From Maribacter orientalis (GTDB lineage Bacteria > Bacteroidota > Bacteroidia > Flavobacteriales > Flavobacteriaceae), in contig NZ_FNZN01000003.1 in the NCBI RefSeq assembly GCF_900109345.1, forward strand, positions 248,001 to 312,000: a stretch of DNA of 64,000 nt, given 5' to 3'. Below, one piece after another: positions 63,198-64,000 of the stretch. Each line of letters starts with the position of its first letter. The first letter of the stretch is position 1. The position numbers and the translations under genes are program-made. Below the pieces are notes generated by a model. It did not search any database and was not told where the DNA came from. It saw nothing but the letters and a program-made list of their open reading frames with translations.

Positions 63198-64000
63198 ATG
63201 AATGCTGCATATCTTATAAAGTACGGAAATGCCGAGAAGGCTTTTGAAATAAGGGAAGCAGATAAACCCCGGCCCAATGCAAATCAGGTTTTGATAAAGG
63301 TTGAAGCCTTTGGGTTGAATTTTGCCGATGTTATGGCGCGATTGGGACTTTATAAAGCGGCTCCGCCATTGCCTGCAATTTTGGGTTATGATGTAGTAGG
63401 TGAAATAGAGGCGATAGGCACCAATGTAAATCATGTGAAATTAGGAGATAGAGTTATTGCATTGACGAAGTTCGGTGGCTATGCCGAATTTGCTTTGGCA
63501 GATAAGGAGGTAGTTTATAAAATACCGAATTCATTCTCTGCAGGTGTTGCCGTTGCTTTGGCAACTCAATACAGTACTGCCTATTTTTTAAGTCATCATA
63601 TGGCCAATTTACAAGAAAATGATACTGTTCTTATACATGCTGCAGCTGGGGGAGTGGGTACAGCTTTAGTTCAGATGGCATTACATAAAAAGTGTATCGT
63701 TTTCGGTACTTGCGGTTCTGAAGAAAAGGTAGCCTATCTAAATAAGAATGGCGTGCATTACCCAATAAACTACAGAAAAAATGATTTTGAAGAAGCTGTG
63801 CGAAAAGTTATTGGAAAAAAGGGCTTGGATGCGGTTTTTGATCCGGTTGGCGGAAAATCGGTTAAAAAAGACTACCGGTTGCTCGGGGCAGGAGGAAGAG
63901 TTTTTTCTTTTGGGGTTTCGAGTATGAACCAGGCCAAAAACATATTTGGAAAAATACGGGTGCTTTGGCAGTTTGGGCTATATCACCCATTACAGTTTTT
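63198..64000 (+). CDS. NADPH:quinone oxidoreductase-like zinc-less alcohol dehydrogenase (3'-truncated)
   Basis: Open frame to the window end, 267 codons visible. It is a quinone oxidoreductase (Qor/VAT1-like) of the medium-chain family: GLNFADVMARLG at the N-terminus, ILGYDVVGEIEAIG, then the NADP-binding HAAAGGVGTALVQMA and the DPVGG stretch. There is no zinc-ligand cysteine set. It reduces quinones or enals with NADPH, a typical detoxifying or redox-balancing role. It uses the divergent box at 63135. Confidence 0.9.
   Translation, partial: MNAAYLIKYGNAEKAFEIREADKPRPNANQVLIKVEAFGLNFADVMARLGLYKAAPPLPAILGYDVVGEIEAIGTNVNHVKLGDRVIALTKFGGYAEFALADKEVVYKIPNSFSAGVAVALATQYSTAYFLSHHMANLQENDTVLIHAAAGGVGTALVQMALHKKCIVFGTCGSEEKVAYLNKNGVHYPINYRKNDFEEAVRKVIGKKGLDAVFDPVGGKSVKKDYRLLGAGGRVFSFGVSSMNQAKNIFGKIRVLWQFGLYHPLQF

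Noticed and set aside
1-64000. Mobile elements, tRNA, rRNA, replication origin
   Set aside because: No transposase or integrase frame, no tRNA cloverleaf or rRNA-like stretch and no DnaA-box cluster was noticed; a systematic tool-based search was not possible.

Overview
The window looks like chromosomal DNA of a marine member of the Flavobacteriaceae (Bacteroidota). It is AT-rich, its promoters carry Bacteroidota-type TAnnTTTG -7 elements, it has the PAS-kinase and lipoprotein styles usual in that group, and it carries a polysaccharide-derived sugar pathway (rhamnose plus uronate). The family is inferred from style and gene content only. I saw no rRNA, tRNA, CRISPR array or transposase.

Region A (1 to about 19.5 kb) is carbohydrate catabolism. 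Two mannonate dehydratase paralogues (one cut by the window edge) flank a lipoprotein dehydrogenase with a C-terminal cytochrome c domain and a DUF4861 lipoprotein. A minus-strand operon (14564 down to 5929) encodes a fused rhamnulose-1-P aldolase/dehydrogenase, a DUF3500 lipoprotein, a RhaI-type L-rhamnose isomerase, an FGGY rhamnulokinase, an FMN L-lactate dehydrogenase and an NCS1-type permease. A divergent GntR-family regulator and a GH78 alpha-L-rhamnosidase follow. Together they would free rhamnose from a glycan and convert it to DHAP and, through lactaldehyde and lactate, to pyruvate. The uronate branch points to ulvan-, rhamnogalacturonan- or glucuronan-like substrates.

Region B (about 19.5 kb to the end) is a dense stress/dormancy island. 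It holds ten tandem-domain universal stress proteins, thioredoxin, Hsp20, a ribosome-hibernation (HPF/RaiA-like) protein, a class II ribonucleotide reductase, two PfkB-type sugar-phosphate kinases, a ROK glucokinase, a fermentative D-lactate dehydrogenase, a P2-type cation ATPase, two triple-BON proteins, a PNPOx-like FMN protein, a DUF2267 protein, a bactofilin-like membrane protein, a quinone oxidoreductase and several unassigned small proteins. The inventory closely parallels the Mycobacterium tuberculosis DosR dormancy regulon (hspX, USPs, pfkB, nrdZ, ctpF, nitroreductases).

The main observation is a shared promoter architecture. I located 26 copies of a CRP/FNR-type palindrome, TGAY-N4-RTCA, in intergenic DNA of region B. 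Almost every one is followed after 23 bases by a TAnnTTTG-like -7 element, about 20-30 bases before a start codon. Five of them drive divergent transcripts. The geometry fits a box centred near -41.5 (class II activation). The best candidate regulator is a response regulator fused to a CRP/FNR domain (50478..51551). It is encoded with a multi-PAS histidine kinase that contains a LOV photosensor domain with its reactive cysteine, and that operon itself carries a box. A second kinase/regulator pair (31520..33486) has a FixL-like PAS, and the CRP half of its regulator has decayed into a pseudogene. One box has no protein gene downstream, only a structured stretch ending in a terminator: a candidate small RNA.
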